Shown here: piece after piece, positions 33,976 to 44,845 of the stretch | How the letters are laid out: every line of letters begins with the position of its first letter | How positions within the stretch are numbered: position 1 is the first letter of the stretch | The notes under the pieces: model-generated | Seen by the model: only the letters and a program-made list of their open reading frames with translations | The model's database searches: none | What the model was told of the DNA's origin: nothing | Program-made: the position numbers and the translations under genes | From: Paramyrothecium sp. XJ0827 | Lineage: Eukaryota > Ascomycota > Sordariomycetes > Hypocreales > Stachybotryaceae | Reading direction: 5' to 3' | DNA: 64,000 nucleotides | Assembly (NCBI GenBank): GCA_020881915.1 | Contig: JAJFPB010000002.1 | Coordinates: 5,901,001 to 5,965,000 of the forward strand

Positions 33976-36900
33976 CTAGACGACTAGCTCTTTTCTGATT
34001 CTCCAATCCGCATCAATCAGCACCTCCACTTGACGCTCCCTCTCATACGGTGGGTCTTTCTTCAGCTTCACCAAGCTGCCGCTGTAGATGCCGTCCTGGA
34101 AGTACTGCTTAGCCTTACGATATCTGTCGACCCGGCGGCGGGCGTAGTCGTCAAACAAGGCCCTGTCCTCCAAGACGGCAAACAGGAACTTTGGATGAAC
34201 GCCGATAGCTTGGGCGCCCTTCTGGCCGAACCCGAAACTTGTCACGCTGAAGGCGCTGACGTTGCCCATGGCCACGGTGCGGCTGGGAAACACCAGGTTG
34301 TCGTACGGCTCCAGCGCGGCGTCGATGTCGTCGGCGTTGCGGTTGCCGGGGACGGCGCCGCCGTCGAGGATCTGGCAGCATCCGTTCAGCATCCAGGCGG
34401 CGGCGGCGCCCTTGGGATGGCCGGTCAGGTATTTCTGGCAGACAACCAAGGCCGCGTTGCCCGTGGAGCGCCCCATCTGGGCCAGTTGCTGGTGCAGGAC
34501 GGCGACCTCGTTCTTCTCGTTGGCCTGGGTCGATGTCCCGTGCAGCGACACGACGCCGATATCGTCGACCGTCAGACCCCAGACAGCGAGCGCACCGCGG
34601 AGGGGCGAGATGCGCGCATCGCCCTTCCAGAAGTCGTTGCCGTACCGGCGGCGAGCCTCGCTCTCCTCACGCCTCCGAGCTCGCTCCATCTCGTCAGCAT
34701 AGGCGTCCGCGTGCTCGTCTTCGTCCTCTTGCGGATCATATCGTTCCCGGATGTGTCGCAGCGTCAGGTCGAGCCTTGCTTTACGGTACTTGATGTTGAG
34801 CAGCGGCGGCGGCAGCCCAGTCCGAGACTCGCGCACATGAGCCATGATGCCTTGGCCAGGCTTGGGAATCGATCTCTCGACACCGTCGCTCGACGTTGAG
34901 ACGTGAGCGACGACTGCGCGGATGGGGAGGCCCAGCTCCAAGGCCGTCTGGGCGTTGGTCAGCACCTGCATGCCGCAGCCCTGTGACTCGACGAAGCCTG
35001 CTCTCGACGAGGCGCATGGCCGACACGTCTCGTGCGGTGCGCGACCACGTTCCTTCAGGTCGGCCGCCGTGTTGTTGGTCGCCCTCATGTTGGCAAACTC
35101 GGCCGACGTGTCCTGCGTCAGGTCGTCGAACCCACCCACAAGACACACCTTGGCCGCGCCGCCTACGATCAGATCGTAGCCTTGGTTGAGCGACTCGAGC
35201 GCCGTGGCGCAGGCTCCAACGGGCGTCCTCGTGGGACCGGCGGCGCCCATGAGCAGCATGTTCAACCAAGCGCCCGTCGTGTTGATAAACGTCTCGGCCA
35301 AGATGTCGCTCTGCACCGGCTTGTCCAGGAACCTCTCGCGGTACAGCTTCTGCAGCGACTGGCCGCCGCCCATGCCGGAGCCGACGCAGTTGGCGATGTC
35401 AGATGGGTGCAGCGTGCTGAAGAGCTCGTACACGTCGGTGATGCCCGCCGACTGGAAGGCTTCGGCGGCGCATACGAGCGCCATCAGAGTACAATGGTCG
35501 ACGCTGTCGCAGATGTCCTCCGGTAATCCGTACACCCTAGGATCCCAGCCGGTGGGGAGCTGGCCGCCCACGATGCTGTCGTACACGGTCGCCTTGGGAA
35601 CCATGATGACGGCGCCCTTGCGGACTATGACGGAGTAGTCGTCTGGCCCCATCTTCCTCACCTGGACCTTGTCGCTTCCGTGTTCGCGGACAAAGTCCAT
35701 GGCCGTCTCGTAGGACGCCGCGAAAGGCGCCAAATCCTCCTCCACCACAACCTCCTGCAGGAATCTCTTCTTGTCCCGGCTCGGGTGGTCCAACGGACTC
35801 GGCTCGATCAATCTCAAACCTGTGTTCTTCAAGACTCGTTTTCCATACTTGGCCTTGACCTCGCTGTCTTTGACTGGAGACCCTGTGGCTGCGTCTAGCC
35901 ACTCTCCCATAGACGCAGAGGCCGACGCCGACGCCGCTGAGGACCTGTTTGGCTTGATCATGCCCGTCATCCAAGCCAGCTCGATGCATGCCTGGCATGA
36001 CAACTCGCCTGTAAGCTCCATTTCCCATCGCGTCCTGGAGTTCCCCCAGGGCCCAATCTCAGCAAATCCAACCACAACAACAACAGATTCAAGATCTGCC
36101 ATGCCCGCAAGTCGTTCGTTGAGTGGCTGAACCTCGCTGTCGTAGTCGGGAAGCCCTGGGAAGCCAAGATCCAGATCCACCAATGGCGGCCGTGGTTGGG
36201 TAGTCTCGCTCCGGTTGCCCTCAATAGTCGCCTCATCCAGAGCCTGCTCATTGGCAAGGAGCCGCCTTATCTCCCGCTCTTGGCGCGCCTCGAGCCGTAC
36301 TTTAGCAATCGCAGCGGCCACCGTGGGATCACTGGTCATTCCTGCGCTGAAATCGGCGACGAGAGGCTCCGTCTGGCAGATGGATGTAAAGGGCTCGGTC
36401 AAGAGCCTGCACATGTGGCCCGCCATCTCGTCGGTCGAGAATGTATTTATGCCCATCTTCACGGACACGTCGTCGTTGGCGGCCATCAGGCCGGTGCCAC
36501 GAGTCCAGCCTATTATCACTCCGCATATAGACAAATATTCCCCCCAGCTCTCGGACGACCACCTGTGGAGAGTGGCCATGAGGCCCATCTTGGACTCAGA
36601 GTACAGTCCGTCGCCACCAAAGGTTCCCATGTTCGGAGATAGGGGTAACAGCACCTGCGTCGGCCTCGTGCGGATGCCGCGCGCCGCCTTGGCCTTCTTG
36701 ATGGCGCCGAGGCCTCTCAGCGTGTTGGTCAGCATGGCTCGGTGCGCCAGCTCCGACTGGGAGTCGATCTCGTCTATCTCGCGGCCCTTTTCCTCTATGG
36801 CCGCCAAAGGCAAGACGAAATCGAGGTCCCACCCGAGACCGTCGACAGTGTCATAGATGTGATCTACCAGATGATGCACGTCTTGACTGCTCCCTTGATT

Positions 36901-38883
36901 GAATGGTAAAACGACCAACCTGGAGCCGGGCACGCCATAGGTTGCAAAAATGTCCTGATAAAATGACCCAGCGTCGCACATGGCCCTCCTGGTTCCCACC
37001 ACGACCTTTGCTCCGCCGCGAAGAAGCTTTGGCAGGATGGCCATGCCGATCGAGTTGGGGCCGGTGCCGGTCACGAGCACAGTCCTGCCGGCAAATGCAT
37101 TGCGTGGTAGACAAGAATCGAGGTTGACGAATCTGGTCAACCTCTCGTGCGTAACCCAACAAGCCCCTCGTCTCCGAAGTACCTGGGGAAGCGGCTGCTT
37201 GCTTGCTAACCCAACAGTCGGTGGTTGACCTGTGAAGAGGCCATCTAAGAGGATCGGAACCTTGTTGTCTGAAGCGGAAAACTCGTCGAGGTCTCCGAGG
37301 TCCTCGTAAGAATCGTCGCCAGAGGTATCGCCAGGAGTTGATATCCCATCCGACTCGAAGCCGTCTCGGGTAGACCCAAGAGCCTCGCTGATCTTCGTGG
37401 CAGCGCCATGACTGTGCGATAATTCTTGGCGGACAAGAAACTCCCTCACTTTCTCCAGCCTCAAGCTGACTTTGCCCCCGACGATGCGCCTAATAGCCTG
37501 TAGATTGGCTTGGCTCGGCTGTCCGCCGGCTCGTTGCGCTTCAACGCACCGATAGTACGCAGACAACAGCTCAACGTGCGTCCAATTCCAAGCGGATTCG
37601 TAAGAGCGCTGGTGTCCGGCTTGGAAAACGGACTGAATGCCGTTGCAAAATTCGTCTCCTAGCTCGCGCTCATAGTTATCGAGGGCCGACTGATGGTCCA
37701 CATCCTCAGTAACAGCGTTGCCACTTTGCTCTGGACGAAGGAGCGCCGCGATTTTGGCCTTAAGATAATCCTGCTCCGCGCGTAGCTGTGACAATGCCTT
37801 GGAATCAACCAGTGTCTCCTCGGCTTTCTGAACCGTAGCCCGCACGGTTCGCCGGACAATTCCTGCCGAGTCTAGGTGAGTCTGCGCAACGCCATCCAGG
37901 AACGCCTGAGCCTCGGCTGAATCCTGGAGTCGTGCTGCGGGTTGCTGGCTGAGGGTCAGCAAAAGCACCGCATCCTGCCTCCCAGGACCCAGTCCCCAAG
38001 CATCGCACAGGTACGACTTGACGGCAGCCAATCCAAACGACGGAGGCATCTTCGCGGCAATCATTTTGTTGACGCGGGCACGCAGACACTTGCCCGGCTT
38101 GCCATCGTATGTCGTCTGAATCACCGAGGCTAGACTCCTGAGTGGCATGTTCTCCACGTCGTCTGGCAGGGTGCCAAACTCCTCCAGCATGTCGCCGACC
38201 ATCTCGTTCTGGATTGTCGAGCGGCCACCGGACAGGTTCTTGAGGCTTTCATCGAGGTTGACCGCCGAACTTGCCTTTTTCAGGGCAGTGGCAACGAGAG
38301 CCATGATCGAATCTAATGCTGAGACAGGTAAATCCGGTATCGCCTCATTCTTCGCGGACACGGAGACTACCTGGAGGGATAGTACTGTTGCTTCATGCTT
38401 TGGCTCCGGCGCGACACTCATAACCCGGGCGGGCTCCGTCGTAGACGTTGGTAAATCCTGGCTGTCATCAACGGGTGGTGAAATGTAGCACAGCTCCTCG
38501 TAATCCTTTGTGACGGCAAGAAGACGCCGCTCCGGCCCATTGACCGCATCGGACTCGGCATTGAATTGACTCAGTGTCCTCTGGGCCATATTCAGTAGCG
38601 TCGAGGACGGGCCAACCTCTACGAGCTTTTGTGCGTTGAATCGATCCAAAATAATCGACTGTGTTTCAGTCCTAAGCAGCGCCATTAGCTCCTGGAACAT
38701 GACGACGGCTTTGCAAAGCTACACATACCACCGTACCGGCATCGCGAACTGGTAGCTACGTAGAGCAAAACTTCAGCTTCTTGTAATACTCCCGATAGAT
38801 CAAGTCTTCCAATTGTTAACGTACGCTAAGAGCTCCGTGAGGAGCACGTGAGCCAGTTCGCGCTGCTTCTGTTGTGCGTCCAT
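33976..38883 (-). CDS. Fatty acid synthase alpha subunit lacking the PPT domain
   Basis: Exons 38883..38825, 38755..38729 (a 27-bp micro-exon) and 38671..33976 give 1593 residues. The spliced N-terminus reads [26 protein letters not shown], matching the family; the long frame alone would start falsely at 38700. Order: small transferase segment; acyl carrier domain with LSGGRSTIQNEM (pantetheine Ser); ketoreductase with VLVTGTGPNSIGMA and YSESK; ketosynthase with Cys in PVGACATALESL and His in LHGTSTQANEKN and GHPKGAAAA. Housekeeping alpha chains have about 1850-1890 residues and end in a phosphopantetheinyl transferase domain. Here the protein stops soon after the ketosynthase, so activation must come from another transferase. 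Same strand as FAS beta, 1.1 kb upstream of it. Confidence 0.93.
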
Positions 38884-40342
38884 TTCCTCAAGGCTTGTGG
38901 CAACAGCTAAAATTTCGAGCTTGAGCTGCGAGACGGACGCAGGTCGCACTCCCGAAGTCGAGATTGAGCGTAATGGATTATGAAATACCGTCACAGTCTG
39001 TTCTTATCTAGTTTCAAGCATCAACTCGACTTCGTTCAAGATAGATTTATTGCCTGCCTCGATGTTATGTAATCAACTTGGGAGCACGCTTCGTTGATAA
39101 TGCTTCTCCACATCACAACAGCTGGAATGGTTGCAACTTTGCATGCAGTATCGCTCATTGGGCGTGCCATCGGCTTCATTTTCACAGCTCTGCAGTTCGG
39201 AAACCCACATACGTTAGTATATCTGGCAGCCTGTTTTGGCCGTTATCGCTAACCTCTGCTGCCCGTAATCCCATAATCCACAAATCCCGTAATCCTGTGA
39301 TCCTGCAATCCCCCACCACGCAAATCTCTAAACTCCTCAACCAATCGGGGGTAAGAAGGGACAGACGTAGGGCCTAAACCAAGAATATAGCAGTATACAA
39401 AGAAATTCAAGATCTAAATCTTCCATTATTTCCGCCACACATTGCGAGTTTGTTCGATCGCTTCATCATTACCCAGGATTTCTCGAGATATCATCGCAAA
39501 CACGGGGTAGCTTGCACTAGCTGCAATGCTTACCTCTGCGAGGTAGTAGACCAAGCCCAGTTGAAGCCATTAAGCAATTGTCTAGTTTGTCATTTCTCCA
39601 ACTCACAGATAATTATGGAAACAAATATTCCGCCAATTGCCTGAATTAACGAAAGAGTGACAAATACACTAACAGTGTAAACATTCACTGTCCCTTGAGG
39701 CGCTGTGCTATTCTCTCACCAGCCTCTCGGCGCCAATAATAGCCAGTACTAGGCGCATGCGTTTCGGTAAAATTCCATAATCTCAAACTAACTTGATCTG
39801 TAAGATTGTGTCGTTGCCGGCGTCAACCACAATTCGCACTCATCTTGCAAAAATTACTAGGTCGTGGGAAAATACAAGGCAGGAGGAACCAGGACTGCTT
39901 TTCGGATACTAGGAAGTAGGACAAGAAATAGGACACCCAGAGCTTAATTTCATTGTTTTGCAGTGAGAATATTAGACCTAGATTGATCTGCAAGCACTCT
40001 AAGAACCTCGTTGCCCAAGCGCTCATTATCGCGTTCGTGGTGAGAGGCACCTCACCTTCTTCGGCTCACCTACCCTATAACCCTCCTCACAAGTCAGACG
40101 CCCTGTCCTATGACGAGTTGTCTCGCATATCTAGATAATGGTAAGTCAGGCATGCGTTAGAGTTCATTTGCTCCTGTTGCCAATGTTTAAAAGATTCTCG
40201 GCGGACACAGCTTTTTCTTGTAGTGAACGGCAAGAGCCCCTTAGTCAATGATTTATTCGCTTTCCTGAGGCCAGGGCTGAGTTCTGACACTTCAGAATAA
40301 TTGTACAGGTGATTCTTCTCGGAAAGGCATAAGAGTAAAGCC
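38884..40342. other. Intergenic region with repeat block D
   Basis: Promoter of FAS alpha, repeat block D, and the 3' side of the D-amino-acid oxidase gene. It marks the border between the FAS and amine modules. A half copy of the amine-module element (GTTTCGGTAA) is at 39761. No supported gene. Confidence 0.45.
39261..39314 (-). repeat. GGATT-type repeat block D (inverted relative to C)
   Basis: Units GCCCGTAATCC, CATAATCC, AAATCCCGTAATCC, TGTGATCC, TGCAATCC, the complement of block A/C units. C and D flank the FAS alpha gene as an inverted pair. Confidence 0.65.
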
Positions 40343-41651
40343 TTACAAACGGGCCTGTGGCTTGGTTTGAATCTTTTTCAGCATATCCTCTGCTGCTGCC
40401 ACGGCTTCCAATGCCATTCCATAACCCGCTTGGAAGCCAGTGCCTCCAGCTCCGTAATTGTGCACAATTGATCTATCTTTGTCTTTGATCAAGACGTTTT
40501 CCTTCTCAATGCGGGCACCTCCCTCTCTGGAAGGGCGAAGACCTGAAAACGCTGCTAGAAGCTCGAAATTGTTTTCGCGAAGTTCCGAACTAAGGCCTTT
40601 TGTCCTCCTGAGGATATCCTCAGTCTCGTAACCCCATGTTCCAGATTCACTGACGAATACATTAGCGTTGAACAGCGAGCTGGTAATCCTGAATCCAACT
40701 AGCTGCACTTACGAGTTTCCTTTCTGCATGTAGCCCCCCAAAATGACATTTCCATTCGACAGTGGACGAGGAATAACGTATGTTTCGTAGTTCTTGCCAT
40801 GTCTCATGATATTAGTCTGAACACGTGGAGCCCTTGTTAGGAGCACCTGACCACGAGTAGGATAGCAGCGTTTATCCTGCACCCCCAGTAACGTTCGAGC
40901 GGCGTTACCAGTGCAGTTGAAAACTATCGTGGTGCCTGGGTGAACGAAACCTGCCTGGATACTTGGCAGCTTTCGGCGAGTAAATGTGACTCCATACTGC
41001 ATCCTCAACCTGTTGAACAGGTACTCTATGTGCTTGGGCGCATTTATTGTCATTGTTGTGAAGCTGACTCCGAATTTGACCCCATCTGGCAACTCTGCAG
41101 CAGGAAGCACTCGGAACTAGATTGTCAGCACTTGAAACAAATGGCAGATAGTCACAAATAACGACTCACGTCTTCTAAATATTCCGCCATTGTCTCAATT
41201 TTATGGTGGGGGATATCATCGTCCCACAACTCAATTGATGGTGTGCGCTTCACATACGACTCATCTGACTGCTCCGTGGCTAATTTAGCAAGATGAGCAT
41301 AACCCGCACGATCCCACTTCAAGGCATTGGCATCGGTCCCTGAAATTGCAGAAAAGTTGCATCCCGCCCTACAACGGCTTGTCAACGGAAGTTCTACCAC
41401 GACAGAATTGGTCGCGGGTGGCTTACCATGGTGAAGTGTATAATACTGAAGTGTCTCCGGGAAGATGCTCAGCGATGACACTAATAAAGCTCCCGTACCC
41501 CCTTTCGCAAAGAGCCAGTGCAACATTGAGACCGATGATGCCAGCACTAAATAGCCACCCTTAGTATTCTAATGCCATGTTGTAAGCTAGATGCATTGGA
41601 GATTACTTACCCGACGATCACGATTTGCTCGTTGGAGTGAGACCCTGACAT
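40343..41651 (-). CDS. D-amino-acid oxidase, peroxisomal
   Basis: Five exons: 41651..41611, 41546..41427, 41368..41170, 41116..40713, 40649..40343, 356 residues, the usual size. The spliced N-terminus gives the FAD fold IVIVGAGIIGLNVALAL; YTSPWAGCNFSAIS, GLRPSREGGARIE (carboxylate-binding Arg) and VHNYGAGGTGFQAGYGMA follow. The C-terminal ARL is a PTS1-type signal. It oxidises D-amino acids to imino acids, which hydrolyse to 2-oxo acids and ammonia, with H2O2 released inside the peroxisome. It neighbours the (R)-transaminase, which can also use D-alanine, so the two may share or compete for D-configured amines. Confidence 0.9.
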
Positions 41652-42703
41652 ATTGCACGAATGCTAAGTGAAGTTGTTGCTCGGAGACCGTGAAGAGTAT
41701 GCGGATCAATGCTTTGCAATCTCGGTTGAGAGAGCTCTTTGCTACAACGGTTTCTGTAGCCTGATATGGAGTGATGCAGCTTTCAAATTGTACAAATCAC
41801 AAGCCGCATCAAATCCCGAAAATGCGACTAGCATGATTTGATCCATCTCTCCGTGAACTCCACCAAACTGGGCGACCCTTTGTGTCTCCCGGCACAACCC
41901 GACACAGGGTAGCCAAAGATGGTATTACCCAAAGCGGAAGTAAGGGTTCACGTGTGGGGTCCGATTGTTCCACGACGAAGCGCCAAACTCGCTACCTTAA
42001 CCAATCAGACAGTACTTCCCAATATGGCCATACGCTCGATGATGTACTCCAATGTGGAAGTGAGCAGTTTTCTTGGCTTAGGGACGAGTCGACAGGCGCC
42101 CTGGGATCTGGACTCCGATGTTTCCCACGAGCCCACGAGCCCACAATCAACCGTTCCAATTATTCCAACGGTGCCTCTACTATTAATGCCACGTGGATTT
42201 TTGTGAGTAAGATCCGCTGAGGGAATCCAGTGCAGGGAAACCGTGTAAGCAACACCGCGTAAGCGATGCACGTATCGAGTGGCATGCCTTGCCCACGATG
42301 GCAAAATGAAGGACAACAGCAGCTATATACTTGTTATTTCCCGCGCCAAGTTGGTATTGCGGTCAGCCTAGCTCAAGCACTACTAAATCTTGGTCTGCAA
42401 AGCGCAAATGTTGCGGACACTGCCAGTGGACGGAATGAAGTATCATCCGAGAAGAGAGTGATTGCATGGTGCAGATTCGAGATGTGCTTTACCCAATGCC
42501 ATCTCTAGGGGCCTCTTCCAAATCAATTTACTTCGAACAAGTGTAGACATCGTGGATCATCGCCAAATATTACAGTGCATGACATTTGTGTCTTTGACGA
42601 TTCAATGACTTGCAGAGCACAGGGCCAGAAATTGCTTCTATGTCATTGCATTACTACCGTTATTCACCAAGAATTCCCATTTTCATCTTCGTCTATCTGA
42701 CTC
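41652..42703. other. Intergenic region
   Basis: Promoter of the oxidase and 3' flank of the transaminase. Open frames are short and without motifs. Confidence 0.45.
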
Positions 42704-43681
42704 TTAGTTAGGGAGATAATTAATCTCAAAGCTAAATTTGTTATCCCAGTGGAAGGCCCAGTAAGTGTCCCAGATCTTCTGCGTGATGGGGCCGACTTTG
42801 CCGTCCTTCACAGGCTTGTCGTCCAAATGCGAAATCGGCATGATCCCTCCGGCTGTTGTGCTCATGAACACCTCATCGGCATCATATAGAGCACTGATGG
42901 GGACGACTTCCACCCGAATCTCCAGACCGTTGGCGTGGGCGGCATCAATCACGCTCCTCCTTGTGATACCTTGCAGAACACCCCTATCAGGAGTGAACAG
43001 AACGCCGTTCTTCACAATGATAACGTTGAATCCAGATCCCTCAGTGAGGTTGGCATCTCCGTCCGTAAGAAAGGGGTAGGTAGCGCCGCGGTCGGAAGCC
43101 TCAAACAGGCCACGGACTAGGTCACCCCACTGCAGGTTCTTGATCGTAGGATCGATGGCTCCCGGTGGCACGCGGCGGACCGTCCGGGCCACAATTGCTC
43201 TGCCTCCGGTCTTCTGGACAGGGGGGTCCATTACCCAAACATAGGGCTGAACAAACATGTACAAGTTGTTGTTGAGGAGCTCTTCGGGGCGAGCGCCACG
43301 GACTCCGGTCAAGCCACGAGTGACAATAAGCTCGACAAAGGCATCGCGGATACCAGACTTGGCCACCATCTCGACAAGAATCTCCTTGACCTCATCACGT
43401 GGCAGCGGGATGCGCAGGCGCATCTTGGTGCAGCTAGCCTCGAGTCTGTCGAGGTGGTCGTCCAGGCGGAAGAATCGACCATCCCATACTGAGGGTACGT
43501 CATAGGTCAGATCGCTGTGCATGAAGCCCTGGTCTAGCAAAGGAATGCGAGCCTTAGCAAGAGGGACGAGCTCGCCCTCGACCCAGGCAATACCCTTGGC
43601 GTAGGGGTTCACAGCCTGGCTTTTCTCGAGGACAGCCTGTCGCTCGTGGTAAGCAGCGAAAACCCTGTCCATGGTAGTCAT
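42704..43681 (-). CDS. (R)-selective amine transaminase (PLP fold type IV)
   Basis: Single exon, 325 residues. It aligns closely by eye with the Aspergillus terreus/A. fumigatus (R)-amine transaminases: [56 protein letters not shown] (with the carboxylate-binding Arg), then [19 protein letters not shown] with the PLP lysine, and [15 protein letters not shown]. These enzymes move an amino group between (R)-amines or D-alanine and ketones or pyruvate. The [15 protein letters not shown] signature separates them from branched-chain and D-amino-acid transaminases. No organelle signal, so cytosolic. A copy of the shared TTCCT...CGGTAA element is 255 bp upstream, tying it to the amine oxidase, RidA and permease genes. 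Confidence 0.92.
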   Translation of the reverse strand: MTTMDRVFAAYHERQAVLEKSQAVNPYAKGIAWVEGELVPLAKARIPLLDQGFMHSDLTYDVPSVWDGRFFRLDDHLDRLEASCTKMRLRIPLPRDEVKEILVEMVAKSGIRDAFVELIVTRGLTGVRGARPEELLNNNLYMFVQPYVWVMDPPVQKTGGRAIVARTVRRVPPGAIDPTIKNLQWGDLVRGLFEASDRGATYPFLTDGDANLTEGSGFNVIIVKNGVLFTPDRGVLQGITRRSVIDAAHANGLEIRVEVVPISALYDADEVFMSTTAGGIMPISHLDDKPVKDGKVGPITQKIWDTYWAFHWDNKFSFEINYLPN

Positions 43682-44845
43682 TTTGACGGGAATGAAGGAT
43701 GAATAGGAAGTGAATTATGCAATCAATTGTTGGATGTATGTGTAGTTCAGGGCTGGCTAGTAGATGTTGAGTGTTGCTGTGTTCTGGTTGTGAGAATGGA
43801 TTGACCAAAGAATCTCCCAGACCTTCTTAAATCTCGTCTCATTGACGCTCCATCACCGGTGTGCCGCACGGTAACGCGGAGTTCGATAAGCTAGGCATGA
43901 CATTGAGAGATTCAGTACAGGCGAATGATCCTTACTTCCTTTTTCGGTAATAGATGGTAAGGCCCCCGAGACGATCTCGAGTGGCAAGAAATAGTGGACC
44001 CATGACTAGTCCAGCCGTTATGGTACGAGATGTCAAACTGGCCCCTTCTTACACCTTACTTAACCAGGAAGCAACGAGTTTTGCCACCAGCTGTTGCGTT
44101 GTAGTATTTGAAACAGAGTTACGGGTGACGGGCTTGCAAACGGCTCCATTACGAGCCCCAGTCCTGTGCAAGCGGAGGAAGGCCGATGCAAAAGAGCGAC
44201 CGATCAATTATGTCTCTGGTAGCTGGCTCTAGTAGGCACAATGGTCTGGGTCCCATGAGGTCCAGGACATGATAGTGGGCCCCAGAGTCGAATAAACACA
44301 AAGGCAAACCTTCTCGACGCTCATTTTCAGTTGCGGAGGCTTCCACAGCATGCTGACTTCTTGGCTGCTTCTTTCAATAACTGGATTTTCCATCTTTGCC
44401 TAGTCTTGCCCCAAAATAGGCACGGGTCTCACTTCTGAATTGGGAGAAAAGAAATGATTCTTACACAATACTATGGGATGGAGAACGTGATACTGTCTGA
44501 CCCGGAAATATCGTGTAGCATTCCAAATTTCTGATTACACAGTAGCCTCAGCATGTGAAAGCCAGCGTCAATTCATTTTCCATAACCTGATCCTCTACGG
44601 CCCAAATCAGGTCTTCTGGGCCGAGTATCCGACCTGGGACACCACGTGAATTTACCTGACATCCCTGTCTGTCGTACAAAAAGCTCATGTTGCCTTCAGT
44701 CGGCATATTCCCCTGTAACCCCGCCATCAAACCCAGAGACTCATAAAACAAAAATAATACCGCATGCGTGGCACGAGTAAATCTTTCATCATTTACGGCA
44801 ACTACACAGGGGAAATGCACCAAAACCCCCGATATGCGGAATATC
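43682..44845. other. Promoter of transaminase and 3' flank of regulator
   Basis: About 1.2 kb without supported genes. It contains the element at 43936 and a weak further match (TTCTGAATTGGGAGA) at about 44433. Confidence 0.45.
43936..43950 (+). promoter_or_regulatory. Amine-module element, copy 1
   Basis: TTCCTTTTTCGGTAA, preceded by CTTAC, 255 bp upstream of the (R)-transaminase ATG. Matches the TTCCTAATTNGGNAA set. Confidence 0.5.

Noticed and set aside
34030..34899. Plus-strand 289-codon frame opposite FAS alpha, and similar frames opposite FAS beta
   Set aside because: GC-rich antisense shadows of the true genes with no motifs of their own.
33976..38700. FAS alpha starting at the ATG at 38700
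   Set aside because: That methionine lies in an intron. The conserved N-terminus is on exons 38883..38825 and 38755..38729, which join in phase and restore the family sequence.
42704..43681. Branched-chain amino acid aminotransferase
   Set aside because: The [15 protein letters not shown] and VRGARPEE signatures belong to (R)-amine transaminases, and the branched-chain signature is absent.
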